Assembly (NCBI RefSeq): GCF_002072955.1
Contig: NZ_LPUF01000001.1
Span: 2,130,896-2,194,895 of the forward strand
Source of the DNA: Methyloprofundus sedimenti
GTDB lineage: Bacteria; Pseudomonadota; Gammaproteobacteria; Methylococcales; Methylomonadaceae
Length of the DNA stretch: 64,000 nt
Direction: 5' to 3'
The translations under genes and the position numbers were made by a program. The notes below the pieces were generated by a model. It saw only the letters and a list, made by a program, of their open reading frames with translations. It did no database searches and was not told where the DNA came from. This document shows positions 39,224-49,054 of this stretch, in pieces. Positions within the stretch are counted from its first letter, which is position 1, and each line of letters starts with the position of its first letter.

Positions 39224-41665
39224 ATGAAAACTTCCGCTAAATTAGGCACTTTTGCTGGTGTTTTCACACCTAGCATTCTTACTATTCTTGGCATTATTCT
39301 CTTTTTACGTTTGGGCTATATTGTCGGTACCGCCGGCGTGGCACAAACTTTAATTATCTTAGTATTAGCCAATTCAATTTCTGTACTCAGTAGCTTATCT
39401 CTTGCAGCTATTTCTACTAATTTACAAGTTAAAGTGGGCGGGATTTACTACCTTATTTCCCGGACTTTAGGTCATGCTTTTGGTGGCGCTATTGGTATTG
39501 TTTTATTTTTAGCGCAGGCCATTTCCATCGGTTTTTACAGTCTCGGTTTTGCTGAAATACTGATTACCATGTTACCTGATACTTTAGCTCTTGGTGTTCA
39601 GTCATTAGCCGCTATAGCGATTTTGGTGCTGGGATTTTTTGCCTGGTTGGGTGCGGATTGGGCGAACCGTGTGCAATTTTTTGTAATGGGTATTTTGGTT
39701 TTGGCGATTGTTTCATTTTTTTGGGGTGCAACTCAGTCCTGGGATGTGGAGATATTAGCAAGTAACTGGGCTGCGGTAGATAATAATGTCCAGTTTTGGG
39801 TGATATTTGCCTTGTTTTTTCCCGCTGTGACGGGTTTTACACAAGGAGTAAATATGTCCGGTGATTTAAAAAATCCGACTTATAGCCTGCCTGTGGGTAC
39901 TTTTAGTGCGGTTTTCTTGTCGATTGTTGTCTATTTGTTGGCAGTGTTCTTTTATGCCGGGTCTATGCCTAAAACGGACTTGATTAATGTTGCTAACCCA
40001 ATGACTCAGGTAGCTGCGCTTGATTATACTATTGTCGCGGGTGTATTTGCAGCGACACTCTCATCCGCATTAGCTTCTTTTTTAGGTGCTCCCAGGGTTT
40101 TGCAATCTTTGGCCAGTGATCGCTTATGGCGGTGTTTATTGCCTTTTGCTAAAGGGGTTGGAGAGACAAATAATCCTCGGCGTGGGGTTTTATTATCAGC
40201 AGTGATTGCGCTGTTCACTGTATTTATGGGGCAACTTGATATGATTGCGCCCGTGGTCAGTATGTTTTTTTTGATTTCTTATGGCTTAATCAATTTTGCA
40301 ACATACTTTGAAGCTTCTTCTGAGAGTCCCTCGTTTCGCCCGACATTTCGCTGGTTTAACAAAAATCTCAGTTTATTGGGTGGAATGCTGTGTTTAGGGG
40401 CCATGCTGGCGATTAATATTATTGCTGGCGTTATTGCGCTGTCGATTTTAATTGCCATTTATTATTATCTGCGTAATACCGGCATGCGGTCTCGCTGGGC
40501 GGACGGCTGGCGTTCTTTCCATCTATTCCGGGTGCGTGAGCATTTGTTAGCGGCCTATAAATCACCAGAGCACCCTCGTGATTGGCGGCCTAATATTTTA
40601 TTATTTCCGATTCACTATCCCGGCAGCAAAATGCTGTATCAATTTGCTTCATTGCTAGAACTACAAAGTGGCTTTACCACAGTGGTCAAGATCGTTCAGG
40701 GCTCAGGTGCTGAATTAGTAAGACGCAGGCAGCAGGAAGAGGCGGCTTTGCTGGCAGAATTGCAGCAACAGGACCTGCAGGCGTTTCCTTTAGTACTTAC
40801 TGCGCCATCTATTAGTACCGGTATTCATACTTTAATACAGGCGCACGGTATCGGACCTTTGCGCGCCAATACCGTTCTTTTGCCCTGGCAGATTAAGAAC
40901 GATAACTTAAATTCACGACCCGGTATTCAGCATTTGCGAGTAGCTCTGAAATTAGAGTGTAATTTATTGATTCTGGTCGAGCCTAAGATTGAATTAGATA
41001 TTAGTTCGGTCAGTGATGTTGCCAAGCGTATTGATATATGGTGGTGGGGTGGTGATAGCAGTCATTTGGCCCTGTTATTAGCGTACCTTATGAAGCGCAA
41101 TCAAGCCTTTGAAGATTGTGAATTACGTTTGCTTTGTTTGCCTGTTAACGGTAAAGCAATTAATACTGATGATTTGCAGCAGCACCTTATCGATATTAGG
41201 ATCCCAGCAAACTTAAAGTTAATTGACAGTATAAGTCATGATACGATGATTGATGAGTCGGCAGATGCGGATATGATTTTTTTACCGTTTAAATTGCATC
41301 AGCAACAATTTTTGACAATTGGTGGCGATTCATTAGATGAAATAATATCGGATTTGCCGCCTGTTGTACTTACCTTAGCAAATCATGACTTTGAGCTAGA
41401 TACCGAACCTGAAAATGGCACGGCAGCTGATAGTGCTGAAATACTTGATTCTTTAGAAGATGCACGTGATTTATATCATTTTTTCCAACAAAAATTGGAA
41501 AAGTTACAGGACGAAAAAGAACAACTTTTAGAGAAAGAAATCGAAGATTCCGCTGATGACCTGGCTAAATTAGAGGTAGAGTTGCAAAAAGTTGTGAGAC
41601 GCCACGGTAAGGCAAAAGCAAAATTAATTTATGCGGAAAAACTGGCAGAGAGCTTACATAGTTAA
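39224..41665 (+). CDS. Na-K-Cl cotransporter-like (SLC12/APC superfamily) permease
   Basis: An 813-residue protein. Residues 1-430 are an APC-fold transporter with about 12 helices, opening with GTFAGVFTPSILTILGIILF, a hallmark of SLC12 cation-chloride cotransporters, and containing FPAVTGFTQGVNMSGDLKNP. The large soluble C-terminal domain (about 430-813) is also SLC12-like (YKSPEHPRDWRPNILLF, then LLLAYLMKRN) and ends in a charged coiled coil (LEKLQDEKEQLLEKEIEDSA). The bacterial members probably move K+/Na+ with Cl-; substrate is unproven. It starts 33 bases after mgtE and 25 bases before the next gene, so an operon is likely. Confidence 0.9.
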   Translation: MKTSAKLGTFAGVFTPSILTILGIILFLRLGYIVGTAGVAQTLIILVLANSISVLSSLSLAAISTNLQVKVGGIYYLISRTLGHAFGGAIGIVLFLAQAISIGFYSLGFAEILITMLPDTLALGVQSLAAIAILVLGFFAWLGADWANRVQFFVMGILVLAIVSFFWGATQSWDVEILASNWAAVDNNVQFWVIFALFFPAVTGFTQGVNMSGDLKNPTYSLPVGTFSAVFLSIVVYLLAVFFYAGSMPKTDLINVANPMTQVAALDYTIVAGVFAATLSSALASFLGAPRVLQSLASDRLWRCLLPFAKGVGETNNPRRGVLLSAVIALFTVFMGQLDMIAPVVSMFFLISYGLINFATYFEASSESPSFRPTFRWFNKNLSLLGGMLCLGAMLAINIIAGVIALSILIAIYYYLRNTGMRSRWADGWRSFHLFRVREHLLAAYKSPEHPRDWRPNILLFPIHYPGSKMLYQFASLLELQSGFTTVVKIVQGSGAELVRRRQQEEAALLAELQQQDLQAFPLVLTAPSISTGIHTLIQAHGIGPLRANTVLLPWQIKNDNLNSRPGIQHLRVALKLECNLLILVEPKIELDISSVSDVAKRIDIWWWGGDSSHLALLLAYLMKRNQAFEDCELRLLCLPVNGKAINTDDLQQHLIDIRIPANLKLIDSISHDTMIDESADADMIFLPFKLHQQQFLTIGGDSLDEIISDLPPVVLTLANHDFELDTEPENGTAADSAEILDSLEDARDLYHFFQQKLEKLQDEKEQLLEKEIEDSADDLAKLEVELQKVVRRHGKAKAKLIYAEKLAESLHS

Positions 41666-41690
41666 TGAGAGTTAAGGTGCACCATTCAAA

Positions 41691-43757
41691 ATGCAAAAAA
41701 AATATGCGGGTTTAAAATTTTGTACACGTGTTATTTTACTCGCATTTTGTTGTGCTTTCAGTGTCTATGCTGTGGATTCTATAACCTTTAACGTGAATCA
41801 AATAACGGCAGATGACTGGGCATTAAAGAATGCAATACTGACACTGAGCCAACTAAATCAAACTCCTCAAATATCACTTGCTTCAGCAACACTGGTTTTA
41901 CCTTCTCCCCTGGAGCATATTACATCAGTCAGCGTTCAGTGCCAGCAAATTGAGTGGCATGAAAATTATTTAAATTGTACAAGGGGGCTGGGGCGTTTCC
42001 ATTCAAAGCAATTTAAAACACTTGCCTTCGATTTTTCCTTACAGGTTAATCATGATAAAAGTAAATTAGAGATTAACCACTTGTCCCTATTCGGTGGACA
42101 AATCTCCATTTATGCTCAAGAAAATGCTGAAAAATGGCAAGTGCATATTAAAGCGAAAAATATTAATCTTGTCGATTTAAATGCTATGTTTGTATTGGAT
42201 TTTGCCAAGATAACTCAGGGCTTGGTTGATTTTGAAATAAAGCTAACGGGTAATCATGACATTGTACAAACTCTGCTTGTTTCAGCCGTAATGAAAAATT
42301 TATCCATGCATGATGAGAGCGGTGGCGTGGCGAGTGACAATGTCATGTTAGTAACAGAACTCAATGCAGTTAAACAAAAGAATGGCTGGCAATGGCATAA
42401 TAACAGTCGTATTCAGGAAGGTGGATTGTTTGTAGATCCGGTATTCCTGCAAGTTGATAAAAACAATCTGCTAGCTTTAACGGCGAACGGGTTTTGGCAG
42501 CCAGATCAGAAAAAAATCCAGATAGATATGCTTACCTTTGAACACCCTGAGGCTATATTGTTACAAGGTAATGCAAGGCTGAATTATCATGCTGGACTAA
42601 GTATAGAAGAAGCTGCTTTGTCAGTGCATATTGCTCAGTTAAAGTCTGCTGCACCGGTTTATCTACTCCCTTTTCTGGAGTCGGGTGTCTTTGCTGGCAT
42701 TGATTTGACGGGTTCAATTGATGCAGAGCTCCAGTTAAAACTGGATAGTGTCTCGGAAGTCAATATAGAGCTTAAAAATCTGGTTCTAAATGCTGCAGAG
42801 CAAGGCTTATACATTAATCAAGCAAACGCACAGATAAATTGGGCAAAGCACCTGTCTGCTATTCAAGCCTCTTTTATTAACTGGCAGCAATTAAAAATTC
42901 ATGCGATTCCATTTCAGGCAGGGCAGCTGGACTTTATCAGTTTTGATAGACAGCTCAAGCTATTGAAACAGGCTGATTTAGCGGTTTTAGGAGGGATTTT
43001 ATCGATCAATAATTTTAGTTTCGCTGCTGTGGAGATTAATAATGATGCAACCGTACATTTCGACGGCTCAATTAATAATTTATCATTAGAAAAGTTATCT
43101 ACAGCTCTTAACTGGGAACCGCTTTCGGGTACTATTAACGGTTACATCCCCTCGGTACGCTATGAAGATAAAACCTTGTCTTTGGATGGTAAATTGAAAA
43201 TGCAAGTATTTGATGGCGAGGTGAGCATTAAAAACCTGGCCTCTTCCGGTTTGTTTAGCCATCTGCCTCAATTTCATGCCGATATAGAATTTGATAATCT
43301 GGATTTAGGCGTTATTACACGTAAATTTAATACTGGATATATTGAAGGACGCTTATCGGGTTTTGTGCAAAATTTATATCTGGAAAATTGGCAACCCGTT
43401 TCTTTCTATGCATGGTTAGGCACTCCCGAAGATGATAATTCTACCCATCGAATAAGCCAGAAAGCAGTAGAAAACATTGCTAGTATTGGCGGGGGGGGCG
43501 CAACAGATGTATTATCTAGAGGCTTTCTAGGTTTATTTAAAACTTTTGGCTATAACAAATTAGGTTTTGGTTGTTATCTGCATCAGGGCGTTTGCCAACT
43601 GATGGGCGTTGAAGCTATAGACAATGGTTTTTACCTGATCAAAGGAGGAGGCCTGCCAAGAATTGATATCATTGGCTATAATCCTAGGTTAGACTGGAAT
43701 GTATTAATAAATCGATTAAAAAGAATTACGGCCTCTGATCAGGTCATTATTGAGTAA
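41691..43757 (+). CDS. ydbH: YdbH-like AsmA-family envelope protein (intermembrane lipid transport)
   Basis: A 688-residue exported or membrane-anchored protein. Residues 1-30 form an N-terminal hydrophobic anchor or signal (VILLAFCCAFSVYAV). The rest is long beta-rich repeats, as in AsmA/TamB-like bridge proteins, ending in the YdbH-type C-terminal segment: GGGATDVLSRGFLGLFKTFGYNKLGFGCYLHQGVC (quoted across parts), MGVEAIDNGFYLIKGGGLPRIDIIGYN. In E. coli YdbH with YnbE and YdbL carries phospholipids between membranes, redundantly with TamB and YhdP. The YdbL-like gene follows 12 bases downstream. A separate YnbE gene was not found. Confidence 0.82.
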   Translation: MQKKYAGLKFCTRVILLAFCCAFSVYAVDSITFNVNQITADDWALKNAILTLSQLNQTPQISLASATLVLPSPLEHITSVSVQCQQIEWHENYLNCTRGLGRFHSKQFKTLAFDFSLQVNHDKSKLEINHLSLFGGQISIYAQENAEKWQVHIKAKNINLVDLNAMFVLDFAKITQGLVDFEIKLTGNHDIVQTLLVSAVMKNLSMHDESGGVASDNVMLVTELNAVKQKNGWQWHNNSRIQEGGLFVDPVFLQVDKNNLLALTANGFWQPDQKKIQIDMLTFEHPEAILLQGNARLNYHAGLSIEEAALSVHIAQLKSAAPVYLLPFLESGVFAGIDLTGSIDAELQLKLDSVSEVNIELKNLVLNAAEQGLYINQANAQINWAKHLSAIQASFINWQQLKIHAIPFQAGQLDFISFDRQLKLLKQADLAVLGGILSINNFSFAAVEINNDATVHFDGSINNLSLEKLSTALNWEPLSGTINGYIPSVRYEDKTLSLDGKLKMQVFDGEVSIKNLASSGLFSHLPQFHADIEFDNLDLGVITRKFNTGYIEGRLSGFVQNLYLENWQPVSFYAWLGTPEDDNSTHRISQKAVENIASIGGGGATDVLSRGFLGLFKTFGYNKLGFGCYLHQGVCQLMGVEAIDNGFYLIKGGGLPRIDIIGYNPRLDWNVLINRLKRITASDQVIIE

Positions 43758-43769
43758 TGGGATAAGATC

Positions 43770-44381
43770 ATGAATATAAAAAAGATAACTTTTCTAAGTG
43801 CACTGTTTTTAACAGCCTGTGTCACGATTAATATTTACTTTCCTGCAGCCGCGGCTGAACAGGTTGCGGATGAAATAATTCAGGATATACAGAGTACCGA
43901 GCCTGAAATTCCACAAAAAAAGGAGTCACCTCAAAAAAAGGAGTCACCTCAGTCTCGATCACCTGAATGGCAAACAAATATTTATAAGCTGGTTGATCAG
44001 GCGGTCTCTGTGTTTATTAGCTCAGCGCATGCGGAGGCGAACCTGTCTGTTGATAGTGCCGATATTAGACGCATCACAGCAAGTATGCGTGCCCGGTTTG
44101 CCGAGTTAAGTGTATTTTATCGGCAAGGAGTGATTGGTATTAAATCTGATGGATTTTTGACAGTAAAAGTGGAGCCATCATTAAAAGATCGTAACAAAGT
44201 CAATAAATTGATTGCGGCAGAAAATGCAGATCGTAATAAATTATATCAAGCGATTGCCCAGGCAAATGGACATCCAGAATGGTTTGAGCAAATTAAATCA
44301 ACTTTTGCTGATCGTTGGATAAGTAATGCAGAGTCTGGCTGGTGGTATCAGACACCGAGTGGTAGCTGGAAACAGAAATAA
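43770..44381 (+). CDS. ydbL: YdbL-like (DUF1318) lipoprotein, partner of YdbH
   Basis: A 203-residue predicted lipoprotein: signal plus lipobox LTAC (Cys about 17), then VTINIYFPAAAAEQVADEII, a motif seen at the start of many DUF1318 proteins. A low-complexity linker with two 18-bp DNA repeats (QKKESP twice) follows, then the DUF1318 core (RRITASMRARFAELSVFYRQG, IGIKSDGFLTV) and the usual WWYQTPSGSWKQK end. E. coli YdbL is soluble periplasmic and works with lipoprotein YnbE. Here the lipid anchor and the TIN-type strand are on the same chain, so it may do both jobs (inference). Confidence 0.84.
   Translation: MNIKKITFLSALFLTACVTINIYFPAAAAEQVADEIIQDIQSTEPEIPQKKESPQKKESPQSRSPEWQTNIYKLVDQAVSVFISSAHAEANLSVDSADIRRITASMRARFAELSVFYRQGVIGIKSDGFLTVKVEPSLKDRNKVNKLIAAENADRNKLYQAIAQANGHPEWFEQIKSTFADRWISNAESGWWYQTPSGSWKQK
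43914..43949 (+). repeat. two tandem 18-bp coding repeats in the ydbL-like gene
   Basis: CAAAAAAAGGAGTCACCT occurs twice in tandem and encodes QKKESP twice in the linker. Each unit has an A7 run, a likely slippage site. Confidence 0.85.
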
Positions 44382-44653
44382 TGCGATTATAAGGTGGATT
44401 TTATAGTCCGCTGAAATATCCAGCACTCAATGCATCGATACTCAACCATTTGTCTCTTTGATACTTAGAAACGTGCATGAAATAACTTAAACAAGTTAAA
44501 AATCTGTAGGATGGGCAAAGCTATAGAGGCTATGAAAGTATTCATCACTAAATCCCCATTTTTTTAAAACAGGGCCTGTTTTGCAAGCTTTTAAAGTATA
44601 TATTTCTAAAAATGACGTTTTTTCTTAGAAAAAAGTCCTTTTTCCCACTATTT

Positions 44654-45583
44654 TTAAGCATATTGGCTGTTTTTTAATTTATTTTTTTGTCGTTGGACGC
44701 AATAATCCCTTAGAAAATCGACGCCGAGCAGGTTTATTACGCGGACAAAGTTATAACCTAAGACCATTAAACCAAATTCACCACCGTATTTTTCTAATCC
44801 GCGCATCAAAAAGTGATTTATGCCTGCTCGATGTTTTAATGTACCAAAAGGGTGTTCAGCTAATGCCGCTCGCTGACGCATTTTATTGGGATTTTTTGCC
44901 ATACGTTGCTTGTGGTGGTCAACGACTTCTTCATGCTCCCAACGCTCTATTTGTTTTGATTTTGCTTTTTCACTCAGACATTTTTTTTGCAAAGGACATT
45001 CCGCACAAACAGCGGCATCGCTTTTGTAACGAATATAGTTTTTGCCACCTTTTTGCAAAGGCTTGCCTCGTCGAGTCAGTTTTTCATCTTGAGGGCAAAC
45101 ATAGCAATCTTGCTCAGTATCATATTCAAATTGTTCACGGGTTAATCGTCCTTTTTCAGCCATGCGCCTAGACTTATCAGGGACAGGGACATAAACCGTG
45201 ATATTTTGATCTTCACAGGCTTTTATTTGGCTTCCATTGAAATAACCTGAGTCCCCCAGGCCATCAAGATTTTCTGATTGCAAAATGCTCTGAGCCTTTT
45301 CCAGCATCGGCGCAAGCTGCTGCATGTCATTACCGTCTTGCACCACGTCCTCGGCAACAATCAAACGGTGTTTGTTATCAACAGCGATTTGAACGTTATA
45401 GCCCGCCACCGTTTCTCCGCGTTTGGTCAAAAGCCGCGCATCTTCATCAACTGTAGAAATTTGCTTTTCACCACGGTCTTTTAACTGTTGCTGCAACGCT
45501 TCTTTTTCTGCCTTTTTCTGTTTGATTATCGCCAGCTTTTCAACCAAGTTTTTATCTTCATTTAACGAGTCTTGATCTAATTT
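44654..45583 (-). pseudogene. IS1182-family transposase, C-terminal block
   Basis: About 310 residues of transposase, entering from the IS982 insertion point and reading KLDQDSLNEDKNLVEKL, then ARLLTKRGETVAGYNVQ with a catalytic-core Asp region, ADGDSGYFN-like LGDSGYFNGSQ, a zinc-finger-like CYVCPQ...CAECPLQKKC stretch, and the Glu-bearing ALAEHPFGTLKHRAG end. The extra residues upstream of KLDQD in the open frame come from the IS982 end and are not native. Rejoined across the 5-bp duplication, the frame continues cleanly (DNKLDQD), so the split is the only break here. Confidence 0.88.
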
Positions 45584-46576
45584 AACCTGAGTTCGGGATA
45601 AGAAAAGGTGGGCAGTCTTTTGAAAATCTGAAAAAATAGAAACAACCAAGAATTTATTTTTTCTAAGACTGCCCAATGCTAAGTTTAACCCGATTATTTT
45701 GTGATGTAGATGATTTTTGTAAAACCTTTTTACCCCACTGGGAGAAAACCCAAATAGAAAACGGTGAAAAGAAAAGACGGAAAAAGCGTTGCATTAGCCC
45801 CAGTGAAATAATTACTTTGATTGTTTACTATCATCAGTCAGGGTATGACACATTTAAATGGTTTTATTTACGCTACTTGCCCAAAAACTTATCTAAAGCT
45901 TTCCCAAAGGTGCCGAGTTATAACCGTTTCATTGAATTATTGCCCGATATTATCGGTCCTTTAACGGCTTTTATGCAAACACGTTGTGGCCGAAGTGAAG
46001 GTATTGCATTTGTTGATTCAACACCCCTTTGCGTTTGTAAAAATATTCGTATTCCGCGCCATAAAACTTTCAAAGATGTGGCCCAACGAGGCAAGTCTTC
46101 TACGGGCTGGTTCTATGGGTTTAAATTACACATTATTGTGGATGATCGAGGGGAAATACTTTCTTTTTCAATCACGAAAGGGAATGTTGATGACCGTAAA
46201 CCCGTACCAAAATTGGCTAAAAATCTGATTGGAAAGCTTTTTGGCGATAGAGGATATATTTCTAAAAAACTCACTGAACTTTTAGCAACCGATGATGTTG
46301 AGTTAATCACAACTCTCAAGAAAAATATGAAACCACGAGTCATAGCTGCTTTTGATGCACTTTTATTGAGAAAGCGTAGCATTATTGAAACTATCAATGA
46401 TCAACTTAAAAATATTTTTCAGCTTGAGCACTCTAGACATCGTTCGCTTACGAATTATATGATCAATATTGTTGCTTGTTTAGTTGCTTATTCTTACCAG
46501 GAAAAAAAGCCTGCACTCAACTTACGTAGAGAAGATTTATTACCTTTGTTATGACGTCTTATCCCGAACTCAGGTT
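45584..46576 (+). mobile_element. IS982-family insertion sequence (993 bp), apparently intact
   Basis: Perfect 19-bp terminal inverted repeats (AACCTGAGTTCGGGATAAG and its complement) bound the element, and AATTT is duplicated on both sides. It carries one full transposase gene on the plus strand, opposite to the IS1182 gene it splits. Clean ends and duplication suggest a recent insertion. Confidence 0.93.
45676..46554 (+). CDS. IS982-family transposase
   Basis: A 292-residue DDE transposase. The first catalytic Asp is in GIAFVDSTPLCVCKN, the second in KLFGDRGYISKKL, and the Glu in RSIIETINDQLKNIFQLEHSRHRS, the spacing of the IS982 family. The N-terminal FCDVDDFCKTFLPHWEK and RCISPSEIITLIVYYHQSGY are also typical. 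It is complete and lies between perfect inverted repeats, so it may be active. Confidence 0.93.
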   Translation: MLSLTRLFCDVDDFCKTFLPHWEKTQIENGEKKRRKKRCISPSEIITLIVYYHQSGYDTFKWFYLRYLPKNLSKAFPKVPSYNRFIELLPDIIGPLTAFMQTRCGRSEGIAFVDSTPLCVCKNIRIPRHKTFKDVAQRGKSSTGWFYGFKLHIIVDDRGEILSFSITKGNVDDRKPVPKLAKNLIGKLFGDRGYISKKLTELLATDDVELITTLKKNMKPRVIAAFDALLLRKRSIIETINDQLKNIFQLEHSRHRSLTNYMINIVACLVAYSYQEKKPALNLRREDLLPLL

Positions 46577-47035
46577 AATTTATTATCGGCAGTATCCTGT
46601 TTATCTAGTTCATCTTGATATTGGGTGATTTTCTTTTCCAATGCCTCAAGCTGTTTTTTAAGCTTATCCTCGGTGTAAATACCTTGCTTACTGACGTCGC
46701 CTTTAAAAAAACTCCCATCCACCGCGACTGTCTCTCCACCAAATAAGGACAGTTCTTTACATAGCAACAAAAAGTCACGATTAGCCGCTTTCAATGCCGT
46801 ACTATTGCTTTTGCGAAAATCGGCAATCGTTTTGTATGTGGGTAACAATCCTTCAACTAGCCACATCACCTCCAAATTACGTCGAGTCTCACTTTCCAAT
46901 TTGCGACTGCTGCGAATCCCCTGCAAATAACCATATAAATAGAGTTTTAATAAAGCAGCAGGATTAAAAGGCGGTTGTCCTGAAGTGATAATAGTTTCGG
47001 TGTGCTGAAATCCTAGTTCCTTAACATCTAATGTA
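46577..47035 (-). pseudogene. IS1182-family transposase, N-terminal block
   Basis: About 150 residues, open from the IS3 junction at 47036: DVKELGFQHTETIITSG, PPFNPAALLKLYLYGYLQGI, RSSRKLESETRRNLEVMWL, DFRKSN and FFKGDVSKQG. The first 30 or so residues of a normal transposase are missing. It ends in the IS982 insertion site, where native residues stop at ADNK. Confidence 0.86.
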
Positions 47036-47355
47036 TGTAGTGGTCTAATAATCCTGTACTAAACGATAGGAGTTTATAATAACCCCTTAATCAAAGATGC
47101 AGACCAATGAGTAAACGAAAAAGTTATACAACAGAATTTAAACATGAAGCGGCCAGTCTGGTATTAGATCAGGCATATTCCATAAATGATGCTTGCGAAG
47201 CTATGGGCGTTGGTACTACAGCAATGCGCAGTTGAGTCACTCAATTAAAAGAAGAGCGTCATGGTGTTACGCCAAAAGGAAGCCGAGCGATTACTTCTGA
47301 TCAGCAAAAGATTCAAGACCTGGAAGCCCAAATAAAGAAATTAACAAGGGAAAAA
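47036..47355 (+). mobile_element. IS3-family 5' fragment with broken orfA
   Basis: This 320-bp fragment starts with the terminal TGTAGTGG and matches the first part of the IS3 copies at 24906 and 47874 but points rightward. Its orfA begins at ATG 47107; codon 43 is TGA (47233-47235) where the complete copies have TGG (Trp). Identity ends at about 47355 inside orfA (GGGAAAAA), where group II intron-like sequence begins. At two positions it agrees with copy 1 rather than copy 2 (EAQ and LTREK). Confidence 0.88.
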
Positions 47356-47912
47356 GTAGGCGAAAGCAAGGGTGTCCAAAGAAACTCCCGGTAGCTACCC
47401 AACAGGGAAACACGGTTATTGGGAGCCAATGCGGAATCTGAAGGAAGCTCTAGCCAAATCGATCACCTAAACGAAAGTGAACCTTCGTAAGGCGGCAACA
47501 AGGGGATAGGGTGCCCGCGACCACCGAAGTCCAATATTCTCACCGTAACGTGTTGTTGTATTGAAGGTAGGTAGATCGAGAGATAGTTGACTATCTTACC
47601 CAGTGAAGAGCCGTCGGCTTTGGGTCGGAGTAACTGCGACTCCTTAAGCCCTAAGCGCTACAGTAATGTAGACGTTATGAACCGAGGGTTTTCAGATGAA
47701 GCCATAGTAATCGTAAAGTTTGGTGCCGATGAATTCATGGTGACATGAAGGAGGGTAAAACATCAAATCAGCAACAGGACGTTGGAGGTGAAGGGCGGAA
47801 CACGTAAGCGGCCATGGCCGTTGATTATAAACTGATGGACTGAGATCAGCCTAACAGGAACAACCCTCTATTCTGTAGTGGTCAAGTAAATTCGTACATA
47901 ACGATCGGTTTT

Positions 47913-48752
47913 TTAAGCGGCTTCTTTCTCCGCTTGGATTGGGGTTAAATAATTGTTATAACTATGTACACGGAAACTATTGTAATACTTGATGTATTGC
48001 ATAATATCTTTCTCTGCCTGTTCATAAGATGAATAAAAAGTCTTAGGCATCCATTCAGATTTAAAGCTTCTAAAACAACGCTCCATAGGTGCATTATCCC
48101 AACAGTTACCACGCCGACTCATGCTTTGCTTGATCTCATATTCCGACAATTGCTGCTGGAATACCTTACTGGTGTAATGGCACCCCTGATCAGAATGAAA
48201 CATCAAGTTCTTGGGCTCTCCTCTAGCCGCATAAGCTAATTTTAACGCTCGTGTAGTCAATACTGAGTCAGGACTAGTTGAGCAAGCCCACCCCACGATA
48301 CGGCGCGCATTTAAATCAATCACCAATGCTAAATATATCCAGCCTGTACCCGACCAAATATAGGTGACATCACCACACCAAACTTGATTAGCCAGTTCGG
48401 TAGAAAATTCACGGTTTAAGTGGTTATCCGCTATGTTTGATGGCTTTTCAGCCACCTTGTAACGATGTGCGCCTGGCTGTTTACTTGTCAGCTCCGCTTC
48501 TTGCATTAAACTCCGTGTTTTGAAGCGTCCAACAGATTCACCTTGCTGTTTTAATTGAGCAGAAAGGGTACGACTCCCCGCTGAACTGCGGCTCGCTTCA
48601 TGTAACGCAATAACCTTGGATTTTAACCTGTCTCGCTCAGGATCTGCCTTGTTTGCATGCTTACGGTGGTAGTTGTAACTACTACGACTCATCTCAAATG
48701 TTTGCAATAATTCGCATTGTTTGTATTGCTCTCTTAACTCATCAATTAGCAT
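47913..48752 (-). CDS. IS3-family transposase OrfB (intact)
   Basis: A 279-residue DDE integrase: HTH_21 region (YNYHRKHANKADPERDRLKS), VWCGDVTYIWSGTGWIYLALV (first Asp), MFHSDQGCHYTSKVFQ (second Asp), and RRGNCWDNAPMERCFRSFKS (Glu). It is normally made as an OrfAB fusion by -1 frameshifting at the A-tract in orfA; the -1 frame is open through to this gene. This copy could supply transposase for the frameshifted copy 1. Confidence 0.93.
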   Translation of the reverse strand: MLIDELREQYKQCELLQTFEMSRSSYNYHRKHANKADPERDRLKSKVIALHEASRSSAGSRTLSAQLKQQGESVGRFKTRSLMQEAELTSKQPGAHRYKVAEKPSNIADNHLNREFSTELANQVWCGDVTYIWSGTGWIYLALVIDLNARRIVGWACSTSPDSVLTTRALKLAYAARGEPKNLMFHSDQGCHYTSKVFQQQLSEYEIKQSMSRRGNCWDNAPMERCFRSFKSEWMPKTFYSSYEQAEKDIMQYIKYYNSFRVHSYNNYLTPIQAEKEAA

Positions 48753-49054
48753 TAAAATTGATACACGTCCGATATTAAGAGAGCTGAAGCCTTTTTTAAA
48801 ATCTCTTTCTCCCTCTTTAGTTTCTTTATCTGACTTTCCAAATCTTGAATCTTTTGCTGATCAGAAGTAATCGCTCGGCTTCCTTTTGGCGTAACACCAT
48901 GACGCTCTTCTTTTAATTGAGTGACCCAACGGCGCATTGCTGTAGTACCAACGCCCATAGCTTCGCAAGCATCATTTATGGAATATGCCTGATCTAATAC
49001 CAGACTGGCCGCTTCATGTTTAAATTCTGTTGTATAACTTTTTCGTTTACTCAT
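48752..49054 (-). CDS. IS3-family transposase OrfA
   Basis: A 100-residue helix-turn-helix subunit, almost identical to that of copy 1 (differences are ESQ for EAQ and LKREK for LTREK near the leucine-zipper end). It binds the terminal repeats and provides the N-terminal part of the OrfAB transposase. Its stop overlaps the OrfB start. Confidence 0.92.
   Translation of the reverse strand: MSKRKSYTTEFKHEAASLVLDQAYSINDACEAMGVGTTAMRRWVTQLKEERHGVTPKGSRAITSDQQKIQDLESQIKKLKREKEILKKASALLISDVYQF

Larger units (their letters stand above)
44654..47035 (-). mobile_element. IS1182-family element remnant, interrupted and truncated
   Basis: The transposase runs leftward in two blocks, 46577-47035 (N-terminal part) and 44654-45583 (C-terminal part), with an IS982-family element between them at an AATTT target duplication (45579-45583 and 46577-46581). 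The N-terminus is cut off at 47036 by an IS3 fragment. The left end of the element lies somewhere in 44550-44653, but its inverted repeat cannot be defined without the other end. Confidence 0.85.

Noticed and set aside
44839-45484. Plus-strand frames opposite the IS1182 transposase
   Set aside because: They are reverse-complement shadows of the transposase.
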